DNA of 64,000 nt. It comes from Pleomorphomonas sp. T1.2MG-36 (GTDB taxonomy: Bacteria > Pseudomonadota > Alphaproteobacteria > Rhizobiales > Pleomorphomonadaceae). The notes under the pieces are model-generated. The model made no database searches and had not been told where the DNA came from. It worked only from the letters and a program-made list of their open reading frames with translations. The translations under genes and the position numbers were made by a program. The stretch covers positions 868,001 to 932,000 of the forward strand of contig NZ_CATNLY010000023.1 of NCBI RefSeq assembly GCF_950100655.1, given 5' to 3'. Below, piece by piece: positions 9,085-19,174 of the stretch (the first letter of the stretch is position 1; each line of letters starts with the position of its first letter).

Positions 9085-9095
9085 TCTTTCGATAA

Positions 9096-9130
9096 GCAAA
9101 AAGCCGACACCCCGAAGGATGCCGGCTTTC
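9096..9130 (-). terminator. intrinsic terminator of the sugar ABC operon
   Basis: Read on the minus strand, AAAGCCGGCA and TGTCGGCTTT form a ten-base stem with one G-U pair and a ten-base loop, and the stem runs into TTTTTG. It lies about 70 bases after the binding-protein stop. The IS element begins immediately beyond it. Confidence 0.75.
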
Positions 9131-9198
9131 TGGAGCGGGGTTACCTGGATCGGCACCCCGACGGAGGAGCGGTCCGTTTTCTCACGTTCAAAGATCGA

Positions 9199-10257
9199 TC
9201 AGCGCTTCGGCTCGGGAATCCAGGGCGCCATCGACACGTCGGCCTTGGAGAACTGCGGCAGCTTGGCCGCGAGGTCGTCCATGTTCTTGATGCCCTTCTC
9301 AAGGAGAATCTGCCGGGTGATCAGCGTCGGCGGCACCACCACCTGCGCCCCGGTGTCGACGCCGGCAAGCTGCAGGGCCAGCGTGCGCACGCAGACTTCG
9401 CCAACAACCGCCGAGGATGTGGCTGCCGTGGCCGCCCAGGCGCTCTTGTCCTCGACCATCGCCGAGATGTCCGGCGTCGAGATGTCGGCCGAGTAGATCT
9501 TGATCTTCTCGCTGAGGCCGGCCTCGTCGACTGCGGTCTTGGCACCCTTGGCGAACTCGTCGTAGGGCGCGAAGATGACGGTGATGTCGGGATTGGCGCG
9601 CAGCACCGCCGCCGTCTGGTCGGCGACCGAGTTGGCGATCGGGTTGTTCATGGTGCCCCAGTGCGCCACTTCCTGGATGCCGGGATACTTCTTCTTGAAC
9701 GCCTGCCAGGTCTCGTCGCGACGGTCGAGCGGTGCGATGCCCGGCACGTAGACATAGCCGGCCTTGAAACTCTCACCATTGTCGGCGATGGCCTGCTCAA
9801 GAGCGAGACGGGCGAGTTCGCGGTCGTTCTGCTCGATCTGCGGGATGGCCGGGTTCTCGCAGTTGACGTCGAAGGCGACGACCTTGAAGCCCTCCTCAAC
9901 CGCCTGGGCAGCCGGATCCTTCAGCGTCTCGGTCAGGCCGTGCTGCAGGATGATGCCGTCGACGCCGAGGTTCATCGCCTGCTGCAGCATCTCTGCCTGC
10001 AGCGCCGCATCCTGGCGGGAGTCGAGCACATGCAGGTCGAAGCCGAGCGCCTCTGCCTGACGGGTCACGCCGGCCAGATAGAACTGGAAGAAGTCGCCGG
10101 TGGAAAGATAGCGCACCAGCGCGATCTTCACCTTGCGCTCGCCGACAATGCCGGGGGCGCCGGAAATGCCTTCGGCGAAGGCGGAACGAAGCGGCAGGCC
10201 GCCGGCCACCGTGGCGGTGGCAAGACCGGCAAGAAATGTCCTTCTGTCGATAGTCAT
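9199..10257 (-). CDS. sugar ABC transporter, periplasmic binding protein
   Basis: A 352-residue binding protein of the ribose/AI-2-like (Peripla_BP_4) class. An N-terminal twin-arginine type signal (DRRTFLAGLATATVAGG) is followed by an Ala-rich cleavage region near residue 30. The mature part starts with VKIALVRYLSTGDFFQFYLAG and has the two-lobed fold pattern. The ATG at 10257 has GAGGAG upstream at good distance. It is the last gene of the ATPase-permease-binding protein operon. Next to mtnK, mtnA and a class II aldolase, the likely ligand is a free pentose such as methylthioribose or 5-deoxyribose. That is inference from context, not from binding residues. Confidence 0.85.
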   Translation of the reverse strand: MTIDRRTFLAGLATATVAGGLPLRSAFAEGISGAPGIVGERKVKIALVRYLSTGDFFQFYLAGVTRQAEALGFDLHVLDSRQDAALQAEMLQQAMNLGVDGIILQHGLTETLKDPAAQAVEEGFKVVAFDVNCENPAIPQIEQNDRELARLALEQAIADNGESFKAGYVYVPGIAPLDRRDETWQAFKKKYPGIQEVAHWGTMNNPIANSVADQTAAVLRANPDITVIFAPYDEFAKGAKTAVDEAGLSEKIKIYSADISTPDISAMVEDKSAWAATAATSSAVVGEVCVRTLALQLAGVDTGAQVVVPPTLITRQILLEKGIKNMDDLAAKLPQFSKADVSMAPWIPEPKR

Positions 10258-10357
10258 TTTCTCACTCCTCAAATGACGGTTCCGTTGACCTTGCCGGGGT
10301 GCGCCTCCTCCGCGCGCCGCGGCATACCTCGCGTTTTCCTATTGGGCCGAAGCCGGC

Positions 10358-11410
10358 TCAGCGACGCTGCGAGGAGGCGAAGCCGAAGGTGAAGAGCAGG
10401 GCGAAGACAAGGACGAGGCCCTTGACGAAGTCCTGCGCGTAGTAGGGAGCGTTGAGCATGGTGAGGCCGTTGAGCAGCGTGCCGACGAACAGCGCGCCGA
10501 CAGCGGTGCCGAACACGTTGGGCTTCTTGGCGCCCAGCACGGCGTAGCCGATCAGCGCGGCGGCGACCGAGTCGAGCAGCAGCGACGAGCCGGACGTCAC
10601 GTCGCCACGGCCGACGCGGGCGGCGAGCAGGATGCCGCCGATCGAGGCGAACAGGCCGGAGATCATGTAGGCGGCGATCTTGTAGCGCTCGACCGGCGCA
10701 CCGGCGAGGCGGGTGGCCTTCTCGTTGCCGCCGATGGCGTAGAGCACGCGGCCATAGCGCGAGCGCTCCATGAACACCCACAGGATGATAGCGGCCACGA
10801 CCATGATGATGACCGGCAGCGGGATCAGATCGAACACGCGATAGCGACCGAGTGCCAGAAAGGTGTCGGTGAAGGTGCCGGTCGCCGCCGAACCGTCCGA
10901 CAGCGTCATGCCCTTGGCGATCGAACGACCGCCGGTCGGAATGAGCTGCAAACCGAGTAGCAGGAACATCATGCCGAGCGTCGCCAGAAGATCCGGGATG
11001 CGGCCCTTGACGATCAGGACACCGTTGAGAAAGCCGATGAACACGCCGAGCAGCAGGCAGATCACAACGGCGAGGAAGGTGCCCTGGTTGAGGATCACCA
11101 TCACGTAGCTCGACGCCATCAGCGACATGGCCGCCGTCGAGCCGATGGACAGGTCGAAGCCGGCGATGGCCAGCGTGACGGTGACGCCGAGCGCCAGGAG
11201 CGCCGTGACCGACACCGCCTGCAGGATGGAAAACATGTTGCGGGCGTTGGCGAAGGCCGGCTCGAGACGCCAGAAGACGATGATCATCACGGCCAGGATG
11301 ATCAGGAGGCCGAACTTGATGATGAAGTCCTTGACGGTGAGGGCGGACTTCGTGGCGCCGGCTTGCGCGGCGCCCGCCGGCGCTGCCGGATGGGGAGACT
11401 GGGTGCTCAT
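10358..11410 (-). CDS. sugar ABC transporter permease (RbsC-like)
   Basis: A 350-residue inner-membrane permease of the BPD_transp_2 (RbsC/XylH) family. A hydrophilic Ala/Pro-rich N-terminus of about 30 residues precedes eight to ten predicted helices. The typical motifs are GVTVTLAIAGFDLSIGS near residue 95, GRIPDLLATLGMM near 155 and an EAA-like loop around GNEKATRLAGAPVERYK near 240. ATG at 11410 was chosen because it begins the protein just before the conserved part. It lies between the ATPase (28 bases upstream) and the binding protein (100 bases downstream) in one minus-strand operon. Confidence 0.88.
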   Translation of the reverse strand: MSTQSPHPAAPAGAAQAGATKSALTVKDFIIKFGLLIILAVMIIVFWRLEPAFANARNMFSILQAVSVTALLALGVTVTLAIAGFDLSIGSTAAMSLMASSYVMVILNQGTFLAVVICLLLGVFIGFLNGVLIVKGRIPDLLATLGMMFLLLGLQLIPTGGRSIAKGMTLSDGSAATGTFTDTFLALGRYRVFDLIPLPVIIMVVAAIILWVFMERSRYGRVLYAIGGNEKATRLAGAPVERYKIAAYMISGLFASIGGILLAARVGRGDVTSGSSLLLDSVAAALIGYAVLGAKKPNVFGTAVGALFVGTLLNGLTMLNAPYYAQDFVKGLVLVFALLFTFGFASSQRR

Positions 11411-11438
11411 GGTGAAAAGCCTTTTGTCTTGCGAAGCG

Positions 11439-12956
11439 TCAGGCGAAGGTTGCGTGGGTGCCGGCACCGCTGATCTCGGCGACCAGGGCATCGAGCGACA
11501 GCCCGTCGATGGAGTGCCCACCGACCACCGAAAAGTCGCGCATCACGATGATCCGGTCGGCGATTTCGGTTGCCTCCTCCAGATCGGCGCAGATGACCAG
11601 CGTCGCCCGTCCGGCGGCCGTCTCGCGCAATCGTCGGCCGATATCCTGCCGGGCACCGATGTCCACGCCCTGGAAGGGCTCGTCGAGAATGAGCAGGCGA
11701 CAGGGCTGGATCAGCCAGCGGCCGAGCACGACCTTCTGCTGGTTGCCGCCCGACAGAGAACCGATCGGCACGTCGATGGAGGCGCACTTGATGGAAAGAT
11801 CGCTGACCTGGCCGACCGCCGCCCGCCGTTCCTGGTCCGGGACGACAAGCGACAGTTTGGAGAAGTGCCGGAGGAAGGGCAGCGTCATGTTGTGCAGCAC
11901 CGAAAACTCGGACACCAACGACGAGTTGCCGCGATCCTCATGCGCCATGAACACGCCCTTGGCGATGGCGTGTTGCGGCGAGGCGGCGCGCAGCGGCTTG
12001 CCGTCGATGGTCACCGAACCGGCGTGAGCGGCGGCCGTCCCGAACAGGCATTCGGCAAGCTCGGTCTTGCCGGCGCCGATCAGCCCCGTCAGCACCACCA
12101 CTTCGCCCTCGCGAAGATCGAGGTCGAAGGGGGCGGACGTCGGCGTGATGGCAAAGTCGCGGATCTCGACCACGGTTCGTCCGCCGGCCACGGCAGCGCG
12201 GGCGCCCTCGCTGACGCGGTGGCCGACCATGGCATGGACGATGCCGTCGAAATCGAGCGGTCGCGCGAACTCGGCGCGGACGCGGCCGTCGCGCATGACG
12301 ACGGCCCGATCGGCGAGGCGACGGATGTCGGACATGCGGTGACTGATGTAGACGATGGCGACGCCGCGTGCCCGAAGATCCTCGATCAGCACGAACAGCC
12401 GGGCCGCCTCCGCTTCCGATAGCGACGACGTCGGCTCGTCCAGGATCAGCACCTTGGGATCGTGCGACAGGGCGCGGGCGATAGCGACGAGCTGCCGTTC
12501 GGCCTGGCCGAGCTCGCTCATGGCCCTGCCGAGCGGCAGATCGAGGCCGAGGATCGCCTGAATCTCGCGTGCCCTTGCCGTGATGGCCGCCCGGCTGAGG
12601 AGCATCGGCCCCTCGGGCCGGCAGATCTCGTCGAGCGCGAGATTCTCGGCGACCGTGAGCTGCTGGACGACGCCGTCGTTGATGATCTGGTGAACGGTAT
12701 GGATGCCGGCGGCGCAAGCCTCGAGCGGCGAACGGAAATCGACCGTCGCGCCATCGATCTCCATCGTGCCGGAATCGGCCGGATGCACGCCGCAGAGAAT
12801 CTTGATCAGCGTCGACTTGCCGGCGCCGTTGGCGCCCATCAACGCCAGCACCTCGCCACGCCGAATGTCGAGATCGACGTCGATGACCGCATGCGTGCTG
12901 CCGAAACGCTTGTTCAGCCCGCGGATGCGGATCACCTCCCTCCCTGGTTCTGTCAT
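11439..12956 (-). CDS. sugar ABC transporter ATPase with two nucleotide-binding domains
   Basis: A 505-residue RbsA/AraG-type protein with two fused ATPase domains. Domain 1 has Walker A GANGAGKST, a signature-like SELGQAERQ and Walker B VLILDEPTSSL. Domain 2 has the degenerate Walker A GLIGAGKTE usual for this class, signature LSGGNQQKVVLGRWL and LLILDEPFQGVD. ATG at 12956 lies just inside the conserved start; upstream bases include the operator region, so longer frames are unlikely. It is the first gene of the importer operon and diverges from mtnK across about 205 bases containing a strong inverted repeat. Confidence 0.9.
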   Translation of the reverse strand: MTEPGREVIRIRGLNKRFGSTHAVIDVDLDIRRGEVLALMGANGAGKSTLIKILCGVHPADSGTMEIDGATVDFRSPLEACAAGIHTVHQIINDGVVQQLTVAENLALDEICRPEGPMLLSRAAITARAREIQAILGLDLPLGRAMSELGQAERQLVAIARALSHDPKVLILDEPTSSLSEAEAARLFVLIEDLRARGVAIVYISHRMSDIRRLADRAVVMRDGRVRAEFARPLDFDGIVHAMVGHRVSEGARAAVAGGRTVVEIRDFAITPTSAPFDLDLREGEVVVLTGLIGAGKTELAECLFGTAAAHAGSVTIDGKPLRAASPQHAIAKGVFMAHEDRGNSSLVSEFSVLHNMTLPFLRHFSKLSLVVPDQERRAAVGQVSDLSIKCASIDVPIGSLSGGNQQKVVLGRWLIQPCRLLILDEPFQGVDIGARQDIGRRLRETAAGRATLVICADLEEATEIADRIIVMRDFSVVGGHSIDGLSLDALVAEISGAGTHATFA

Positions 12957-13031
12957 GCCGAAAACCGCCTCCACGGATGTTTGGCAGGGGGCCTCCTCCA
13001 GACCCGATGGCGGCAACCTAGCCACTGGAAT

Positions 13032-13061
13032 GTCAATTGTCAATCGATCTTGACAAATGAC
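13032..13061. promoter_or_regulatory. near-perfect inverted repeat, proposed SorC-type operator (site A)
   Basis: GTCAATTGTCAA and TTGACAAATGAC face each other across six bases; 11 of 12 positions match. The site lies between the divergent importer operon and mtnK, 76 bases before the ATPase start and 101 before mtnK. A closely matching half-site occurs at 16839-16850, before the regulator gene. Confidence 0.65.
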
Positions 13062-13161
13062 TAAAACAGCGACAATTTCTACCTCCAGCAATCTCTGCCA
13101 GCGTGAGGAGCGACGGACTGTCGCGGCAGAGGCTGAGGTAGCGAGGGATGGAGAAGACCCC

Positions 13162-14451
13162 ATGACAGACGTTCGGAGCGCCCGCACCGGCGGCGCCGAT
13201 TATCGGCCGATGACTGAAAGCACGCTGGCGCCCTATCTCGCCGGCTTCAACGACGTCGCGGTCATCCTGGGCGGCACGGCGCGGGACTGGAAGGTCTCTG
13301 AGGTTGGCGACGGCAATCTCAACCTGGTGTTCATCGTGCGCGGGCTGGAAGGAGCGCTGATCGTCAAACAGGCTCTGCCCTACGTGCGCCTCGTCGGCGA
13401 TTCCTGGCCACTGCCGCTCGACCGTTCGTTCTTCGAGAGTCAGGCTTTGATCACGGAGGATGCCGCCGCGCCGGGGCTGGTGCCCAAGGTCATCCTGTTC
13501 GACGCGATGCAGGCGCTGGTGGTGATGGAGTTCCTCACGCCGCATATCATCATGCGCAAGGGACTGATCGATGGCGTCGAGTTCCCGCGTTTCGCGGCGG
13601 CGCTGTCGGAGTTCATGGCGCAGTCGCTGTTCAAGACGTCCGACCTCTACCTGCCGGCGGCCGAGAAGAAGAAGCAGATGGCGGTATTCTGCGCCAACAC
13701 CGAGCTCTGCAGGATCACCGAGGATCTGGTGTTCACCGATCCCTATCGGGCTGCCAAGCTCAACCACTGGACATCGCCTCAACTCGACGACATCGCGCTG
13801 GAGTTCCGCGCCGACGGTCCGCTCAAGGCGGCGGCGCAGGCGATGAAGCTCAAGTTCCTGAGCCACGCCGAAGCGCTGGTGCACGGCGACCTGCATTCCG
13901 GCTCGATCATGGCGACCAGCACCGACGTTCGCATCATCGACCCGGAGTTCGCCTTCTTCGGACCGATGGGTTTCGACGTCGGCGCGCTGATCGGCAACAT
14001 GATCCTCGCCTACCTCAGCCAGATCGGCCACGAGGATGAAAAGGGCGGACGCGACGCCTATCGCGCCTGGATCCTGAAGCAGACCGTCGACGTCTGGAAC
14101 ATGTTCTCGGCCCGCTTCCTCGAACTGTGGTCGACCGAAAGCAAGGGCGATGCGTTTACCGCCGAATTGTTCGCCGATGCGGAAAGCCGGGCGGCCCTTG
14201 CCGAGGAACAGGCGCGCTACATGCGTGCGCTGTTCGAAGACACGCTTGGATTTGCCGGCTGCAAGATGATCCGCCGCATCCTCGGCCTCGCCCACGTTGC
14301 CGATTTTGAGAGCATCGCCGACAAGGACCTCAGAGCGAGCGGCGAACGGCGCGCTCTGCGGCTCGGTCGCGAGCTTGTTGTCAACCGGGCCCGCTTTGCC
14401 AATATCGACGCCGTGGCAGCCGCCGTGGTTGCCGCCGATACCACCCGCTGA
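13162..14451 (+). CDS. mtnK: S-methyl-5-thioribose kinase
   Basis: A 429-residue kinase of the methylthioribose kinase/APH-like fold. It phosphorylates 5-methylthioribose at C1, and the DHAP-shunt versions also accept 5-deoxyribose. Visible motifs are the nucleotide-loop segment [12 protein letters not shown] near residue 50, the catalytic HGDLHSGS at 241-248 and the metal-binding DPEFAF at 260-265. Family length is about 400, so it is complete. ATG at 13162 follows GGATGGAGAAG. It is divergent from the importer operon and 107 bases ahead of mtnA on the same strand, so the two are probably one transcript under the site A operator. Confidence 0.92.
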   Translation: MTDVRSARTGGADYRPMTESTLAPYLAGFNDVAVILGGTARDWKVSEVGDGNLNLVFIVRGLEGALIVKQALPYVRLVGDSWPLPLDRSFFESQALITEDAAAPGLVPKVILFDAMQALVVMEFLTPHIIMRKGLIDGVEFPRFAAALSEFMAQSLFKTSDLYLPAAEKKKQMAVFCANTELCRITEDLVFTDPYRAAKLNHWTSPQLDDIALEFRADGPLKAAAQAMKLKFLSHAEALVHGDLHSGSIMATSTDVRIIDPEFAFFGPMGFDVGALIGNMILAYLSQIGHEDEKGGRDAYRAWILKQTVDVWNMFSARFLELWSTESKGDAFTAELFADAESRAALAEEQARYMRALFEDTLGFAGCKMIRRILGLAHVADFESIADKDLRASGERRALRLGRELVVNRARFANIDAVAAAVVAADTTR

Positions 14452-14558
14452 CGGCCATCCGGCCCGACTCGAACAAACTCCCAGGGGCGGCCTTGTGCCG
14501 CCCGCCACCCACAAACTGCCAGCGCATCATGGCGCTCGGCGGCGACCGGAGGCCTTTC

Positions 14559-15659
<1,101 letters not shown>

Positions 15660-15689
15660 CAACCCGCCCCTGCCCAGCATCGGACACCC

Positions 15690-15717
15690 GAGCCGGCGCA
15701 GGGGCGCGCGCCGGCTC
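15690..15717. terminator. GC-rich hairpin between convergent mtnA and sorC-type gene
   Basis: GAGCCGGCGC and GCGCCGGCTC form a ten-base stem with an eight-base loop in the 118-base gap between two convergent genes. There is no U-run, so termination is possible but unproven. Confidence 0.4.
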
Positions 15718-15778
15718 CCCCCGGCCGGCGCACTTCCGGTTCGCCTTCGACCAGAGACCGTTCGCCCGTCTGGCCGGC

Positions 15779-16798
15779 CTAGAGCCGTCCGAGAATATTG
15801 CGGGCCGTCGGTTCGTCGGTGATCAGGGCGGTGACGTAGCCACCGCGCAACGCGCCGAGAATAGCGTCGGTCTTGTCGGGACCGCCGGCGGCGGCGATGC
15901 GGGTCGGCACGCTGCGGACGTCCTCGAGGGTGATGCCGATCATCCGGTCGTCCATGGTGCCGCGCAGCCAGTTGCCGTCGATGTCGTAGAAGCGGCCGGC
16001 AATGACGCCGACGGCGCCGTTGGAGATGTAGTACTTGCTTTCATCGACCGAGATCAGGCCGGAGGCGAACACCAGGCTGTTGGCCTTCACCGTGCAGACG
16101 CCGAACAGCAGCTTGTTGCAGGAGCGGATGCGGGCGAACTGCTCCTGGATGGTCGGCTCGCGCATCAGCGCATCGCGCAGCGCCGCGTTGGACAAGGCCG
16201 CCGGAGCGTGCAGGTTGATCGACCGGGCATGCAGCCGACGGGCAATGAAGGCGACGCACTCTTCCGCCGTGAAGCCGTCGTAGGCGGACCGCTGACTGCC
16301 GATCACCTGCACGACGCAACTGTCGGGCATGGCCTTTTCCGGCAGGTTTTCGGCCAGCGACAGCACGGTACGACCCCAGGCGACGCCGAGAACGTCGCCG
16401 TTCACCAGGATCTGGTCGAGATACTGGGCGCCGGCCCGGCCGATGCGCTCGCTCGGCGGGCGCACGCCACCGTCGAAGGGAATGACCATGCACTCGGTGA
16501 GGCCGAAAGCCTGCTTGAGCTGTTGGGCGAGGTCGATGGAATTCAGGAGTTCCGGCCGCACCACCACCTTGACGTAATGCAGATCCCGCGCCTGCTGCAG
16601 ATAGTTCACCACCGTCGCCCGCGACACGCCCATCAGGTCGGCGATCTGGCTCTGCGTCATCTCATCGTGATGGTAGAGCCAGGACGCCCACAGGAGCGGA
16701 TCGACGAGGTATTCCCCCGGCCTCGGCAGCGGCGTCCGATTGTCCCCATCGGCCGCCGACCGGTCGGCCTTATCCTTCGTCCTTGAGCGTGGCGCCAT
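15779..16798 (-). CDS. SorC/DeoR-family sugar-responsive transcriptional regulator
   Basis: A 339-residue regulator. A helix-turn-helix lies at about residues 46-68 (MTQSQIADLMGVSRATVVNYL), followed by a sugar-phosphate-binding SorC domain (PF04198 type) from about residue 80 to the end, with GVAWGRTVLSL and a GxGG-like AAAGGPDKTDAILGAL near the C-terminus. Such proteins bind a phosphorylated sugar and control nearby catabolic operons. Here the likely inducer is one of the MtnK/MtnA products. ATG at 16798 follows GGAAAG. It is divergent from the aldolase gene; the spacer holds a half-site like that of the importer-mtnK region. Confidence 0.88.
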   Translation of the reverse strand: MAPRSRTKDKADRSAADGDNRTPLPRPGEYLVDPLLWASWLYHHDEMTQSQIADLMGVSRATVVNYLQQARDLHYVKVVVRPELLNSIDLAQQLKQAFGLTECMVIPFDGGVRPPSERIGRAGAQYLDQILVNGDVLGVAWGRTVLSLAENLPEKAMPDSCVVQVIGSQRSAYDGFTAEECVAFIARRLHARSINLHAPAALSNAALRDALMREPTIQEQFARIRSCNKLLFGVCTVKANSLVFASGLISVDESKYYISNGAVGVIAGRFYDIDGNWLRGTMDDRMIGITLEDVRSVPTRIAAAGGPDKTDAILGALRGGYVTALITDEPTARNILGRL

Positions 16799-16838
16799 GA
16801 TCTTTCCAATCCCATCGCCCGAAGCGCATCGCCCCGGA

Positions 16839-16850
16839 TCGACAATTGAC
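16839..16850. promoter_or_regulatory. operator half-site in the regulator-aldolase spacer (site B)
   Basis: TCGACAATTGAC differs in one base from TTGACAATTGAC, the reverse complement of one arm of site A at 13032-13043. It lies 41 bases before the regulator start. The second arm is not clear here. Confidence 0.5.
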
Positions 16851-16942
16851 AATCTGAGTTAACATAAGCACCTACCCGCGCCAAGTGCCATTGCTCGTCT
16901 TACGTGTCCAACACGCCCTTCGCCCCTCACGAGGACCCCAGA

Positions 16943-17653
16943 ATGCCCGCCAGCCTTTCCGCCCTCTCCCATCTCGCCCTCCGGACGGAGATTATCGCCA
17001 CCTGCCGCGAAATGAACGCCTCGGGCGTCAACCAGGGCACCTCGGGCAATGTCAGCGTCCGCGTCGGCAAGGATCGCTTTCTGGTGACGCCCACCGGCAT
17101 CCCCTATGCCGGCATGACCGAAGACCAGATCGTCGAGATGACGTTCGACGGGACCTACTACGGTCCCTGCCGGCCGACCAGCGAGTGGCGCTTCCACCGG
17201 GATATTCTGCTCCATCGGCAGGACATCGACACGGTGATCCACACGCATTCCATGTTTTCGACGGTCATGTCCTGCCTGCGGCGCGACATTCCGGCCGTCC
17301 ACTACATGGTGGCCGCAGCCGGTGGCGAGAACATCCGCTGCGCCGACTATGCCACCTTCGGCTCGCAGGCGCTCTCCAACCACGCCCTGAAGGCGCTGGA
17401 GGGCCGCCTCGCCTGTCTGCTCGCCAACCACGGATTGATCGTGCTCGGCGCCAATCTCAAGAAGGCCTATTCGCTGCTGGTCGAGGTGGAGACCATCGCC
17501 GCCCAATACTGGCGGACGCTCGCCGTCGGCACGCCGATGATCCTCGACAGCGCCGAAATGCAGAACGTATTCGCGATGTTCAAGGTCTACGGCCGGCAGG
17601 ACGTGGCAGACACCGACCTCCGCTGCGGCGGTCCGGTGGCGCCTGCCGCCTGA
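16943..17653 (+). CDS. class II aldolase (fuculose-1-phosphate aldolase type)
   Basis: A 236-residue zinc-dependent aldolase of the class II aldolase/adducin family. Glu81 (SEWRFH), His100 and His102 (IHTHSMF) and His163 (ANHGLIVLG) match the catalytic Glu73 and zinc ligands His92, His94 and His155 of E. coli FucA. The ATG at 16943 with GAGG eight bases upstream is preferred over a GTG at 16904. Beside mtnK and mtnA it should split methylthioribulose 1-phosphate or 5-deoxyribulose 1-phosphate into DHAP and (methylthio)acetaldehyde or acetaldehyde, as in the DHAP shunt of Rhodospirillum and Bacillus. A methylthioribulose-1-phosphate dehydratase (MtnB) shares this fold and is the main alternative; the conserved Glu favours an aldolase. 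Confidence 0.82.
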   Translation: MPASLSALSHLALRTEIIATCREMNASGVNQGTSGNVSVRVGKDRFLVTPTGIPYAGMTEDQIVEMTFDGTYYGPCRPTSEWRFHRDILLHRQDIDTVIHTHSMFSTVMSCLRRDIPAVHYMVAAAGGENIRCADYATFGSQALSNHALKALEGRLACLLANHGLIVLGANLKKAYSLLVEVETIAAQYWRTLAVGTPMILDSAEMQNVFAMFKVYGRQDVADTDLRCGGPVAPAA

Positions 17654-17666
17654 ATCCGTAGACGGA

Positions 17667-18629
17667 TCAGACCGGCGTCGCGTGGATCTCGACGCCGGGA
17701 AGGGTGAACCGCGACAGTTCGTCCGCCGTCATCAGCACGGCCGCCGTCGACAGGGCGTCGGCGAGCGCGGCATCCGATGCCACGACGCTGACGGCCGAGA
17801 AGGCGGACACAACCGCGCCCTTCCGGGGGTGCAGGATATGACCGATGCGGCCGCCGGCATCGAGAACGGTGCCGGCCATCATCGAGGTGGCAACGGCTCG
17901 ATCCCGGACGCGAAGCGTTGCCGCCAGCGCATCGCTATCCGGACGGGCAGCGAGACCGACTTTCCAACCGGCACCGTCGCGGCCGCCGCCAAGCGCCCTG
18001 ATCTCGCCGATGTCGAGCAGCACGTTGTCGAAGCCGCGCGCCTTCAGAAGATCGGCGACGCGGTCGGTGACGTAACCCTGGGCGATGCCGTTGAGCGTCA
18101 TCGCCATGCCCGGACGGGAAAAGCGCACAGCATCCTCATCGAAGGCCACCTGATCGAAGCCGACCAGCACCAGCCGATCGGCAAGCTCCGGCGCAGGCAG
18201 CCCATCGCTCCTCCCACCGGCGTAATGGGCAGCGTAGGCGGCAAACAGCGGCTGAACCGTAGGATCGAACAATCCCTCGGTTTGCCGATGTGTGCTCCGC
18301 GCCAATGCCAGCAGACGAAGAAAATCGGCTTCCGGGGCATCGAGGCGGCCGCTGGCGTTCAGGCGGGACAAGGCACTGTCGGCGCGATAGAGGCTGAAGA
18401 GTCCCTCAAGGCGAGATATCTCCTGCTCCACCGCCGCGAAGGTGGCTTCGGCGAGCGCCGTATCCGCACCGATGAGCTCGATCGTGGCATGGGCACCAAG
18501 TGCCGAGCCGGACCAGCGGCGAACAGGCGCCGCGGCGAAAGCCACCGGAACGAAAGCCGTCGCCGCAAGCGTGGCTCCGATGCGGATGAAGCGGCGCCGG
18601 CCAATCGGGCGGGCGAGGAGATCTGCCAT
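17667..18629 (-). CDS. nosX: NosX, FAD:protein FMN transferase (ApbE family)
   Basis: A 320-residue ApbE-family protein with a twin-arginine signal (GRRRFIRIGATLAATAF). ApbE enzymes use FAD to attach FMN covalently to threonine; NosX flavinylates the periplasmic domain of NosR, which has the SGAT acceptor site. Features include the early WSGSALGAHATIEL strand, MTLNGIAQGYVTD and the C-terminal GHILHPRKG, DALSTAAVLM. ATG at 18629 has GAGG six bases ahead and starts 9 bases after the nosL stop. It is the last gene of the nos operon, 13 bases from the convergent aldolase gene. Confidence 0.9.
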   Translation of the reverse strand: MADLLARPIGRRRFIRIGATLAATAFVPVAFAAAPVRRWSGSALGAHATIELIGADTALAEATFAAVEQEISRLEGLFSLYRADSALSRLNASGRLDAPEADFLRLLALARSTHRQTEGLFDPTVQPLFAAYAAHYAGGRSDGLPAPELADRLVLVGFDQVAFDEDAVRFSRPGMAMTLNGIAQGYVTDRVADLLKARGFDNVLLDIGEIRALGGGRDGAGWKVGLAARPDSDALAATLRVRDRAVATSMMAGTVLDAGGRIGHILHPRKGAVVSAFSAVSVVASDAALADALSTAAVLMTADELSRFTLPGVEIHATPV

Positions 18630-18637
18630 GACGAGCC

Positions 18638-19174
18638 TCACATCTGCATGTCGGAGTGATCGGGAGCGGCATTCGCCGGGCCGAGGTACTTGTCCGGGAT
18701 GTCCGCCAGCTTGACGACCGCGCCCCCCTCGCGTGCCACGAAATCGTCGGCCGCTTTCTGACTGCCAAAGGGGATTGCCTCGGGCATGCCCATGGCGCCG
18801 GCCTGCCGGCTGCCGATGACGAACATCGCCGCGTCGGCGTCGATCCAGTTGTCACGGCCGGGTTCGGCCCAGCTCGGCGCCTTCTCCATGTCGGAGACGT
18901 AGACGGCGGTCACGTCGCCACGCTTCTCGCCGCCGCGCAAATAGGTGACGGCGTCGCTCACCTGCGAGAACCACAGGGGCTGCTCCTGTCCCTTCTCGTG
19001 GATCTGCGCCTTGGGGCCACCGTGGTCGGCAAGATACATCTGGCAGTAGTAGCCGAGCGCCTCGTCGGTCATGGATATGGCGGCAGGCTTGACCGCCGCG
19101 TCCTCTTTGCAGGCGGCGAGCGGCAGAGCCAGAGCGGCGGAGAGAACCAGAGCGGAAAGAAGACGGTTGGTCAT
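18638..19174 (-). CDS. nosL: NosL, copper-binding lipoprotein
   Basis: A 178-residue protein with a lipoprotein signal (ALPLAAC, Cys at about 21). NosL delivers Cu(I) to NosZ for the CuZ site. The YYCQMYLADHGGPKAQI segment contains the conserved Cys and Met residues of the family, and the C-terminus ends in a Met/His-rich HSDMQM. The start at 19174 overlaps the nosY stop by four bases (ATGA), so the two are translationally coupled. Confidence 0.92.
   Translation of the reverse strand: MTNRLLSALVLSAALALPLAACKEDAAVKPAAISMTDEALGYYCQMYLADHGGPKAQIHEKGQEQPLWFSQVSDAVTYLRGGEKRGDVTAVYVSDMEKAPSWAEPGRDNWIDADAAMFVIGSRQAGAMGMPEAIPFGSQKAADDFVAREGGAVVKLADIPDKYLGPANAAPDHSDMQM

Larger units (their letters stand above)
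8475..9092 (-). mobile_element. IS200/IS605-family element, IS200 type (transposase only)
   Basis: The element is about 0.6 kb and carries only a TnpA gene. Near-identical hairpins bound it: on the element's own strand both read AAACCTCC(A/G)CC, a three-base loop, then GG(T/C)GGAGG. One lies at 9063-9084 (left end, upstream of tnpA) and one at 8489-8512 (right end). Such subterminal hairpins are what TnpA binds in this family. There are no inverted terminal repeats and no target duplication, as expected. The outer limits are approximate because the cleavage tetranucleotides cannot be fixed by eye. The left end abuts the terminator of the sugar ABC operon. Confidence 0.8.

Noticed and set aside
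12957..13161. Possible SAM riboswitch before mtnK.
   Set aside because: No SAM-I or SAM-II consensus stem was found; the conserved feature in this spacer is the protein-type inverted repeat.
13033..14514. Long minus-strand frame covering mtnK.
   Set aside because: Shadow of mtnK, which has all kinase motifs; the reverse frame also crosses the operator and promoter region.
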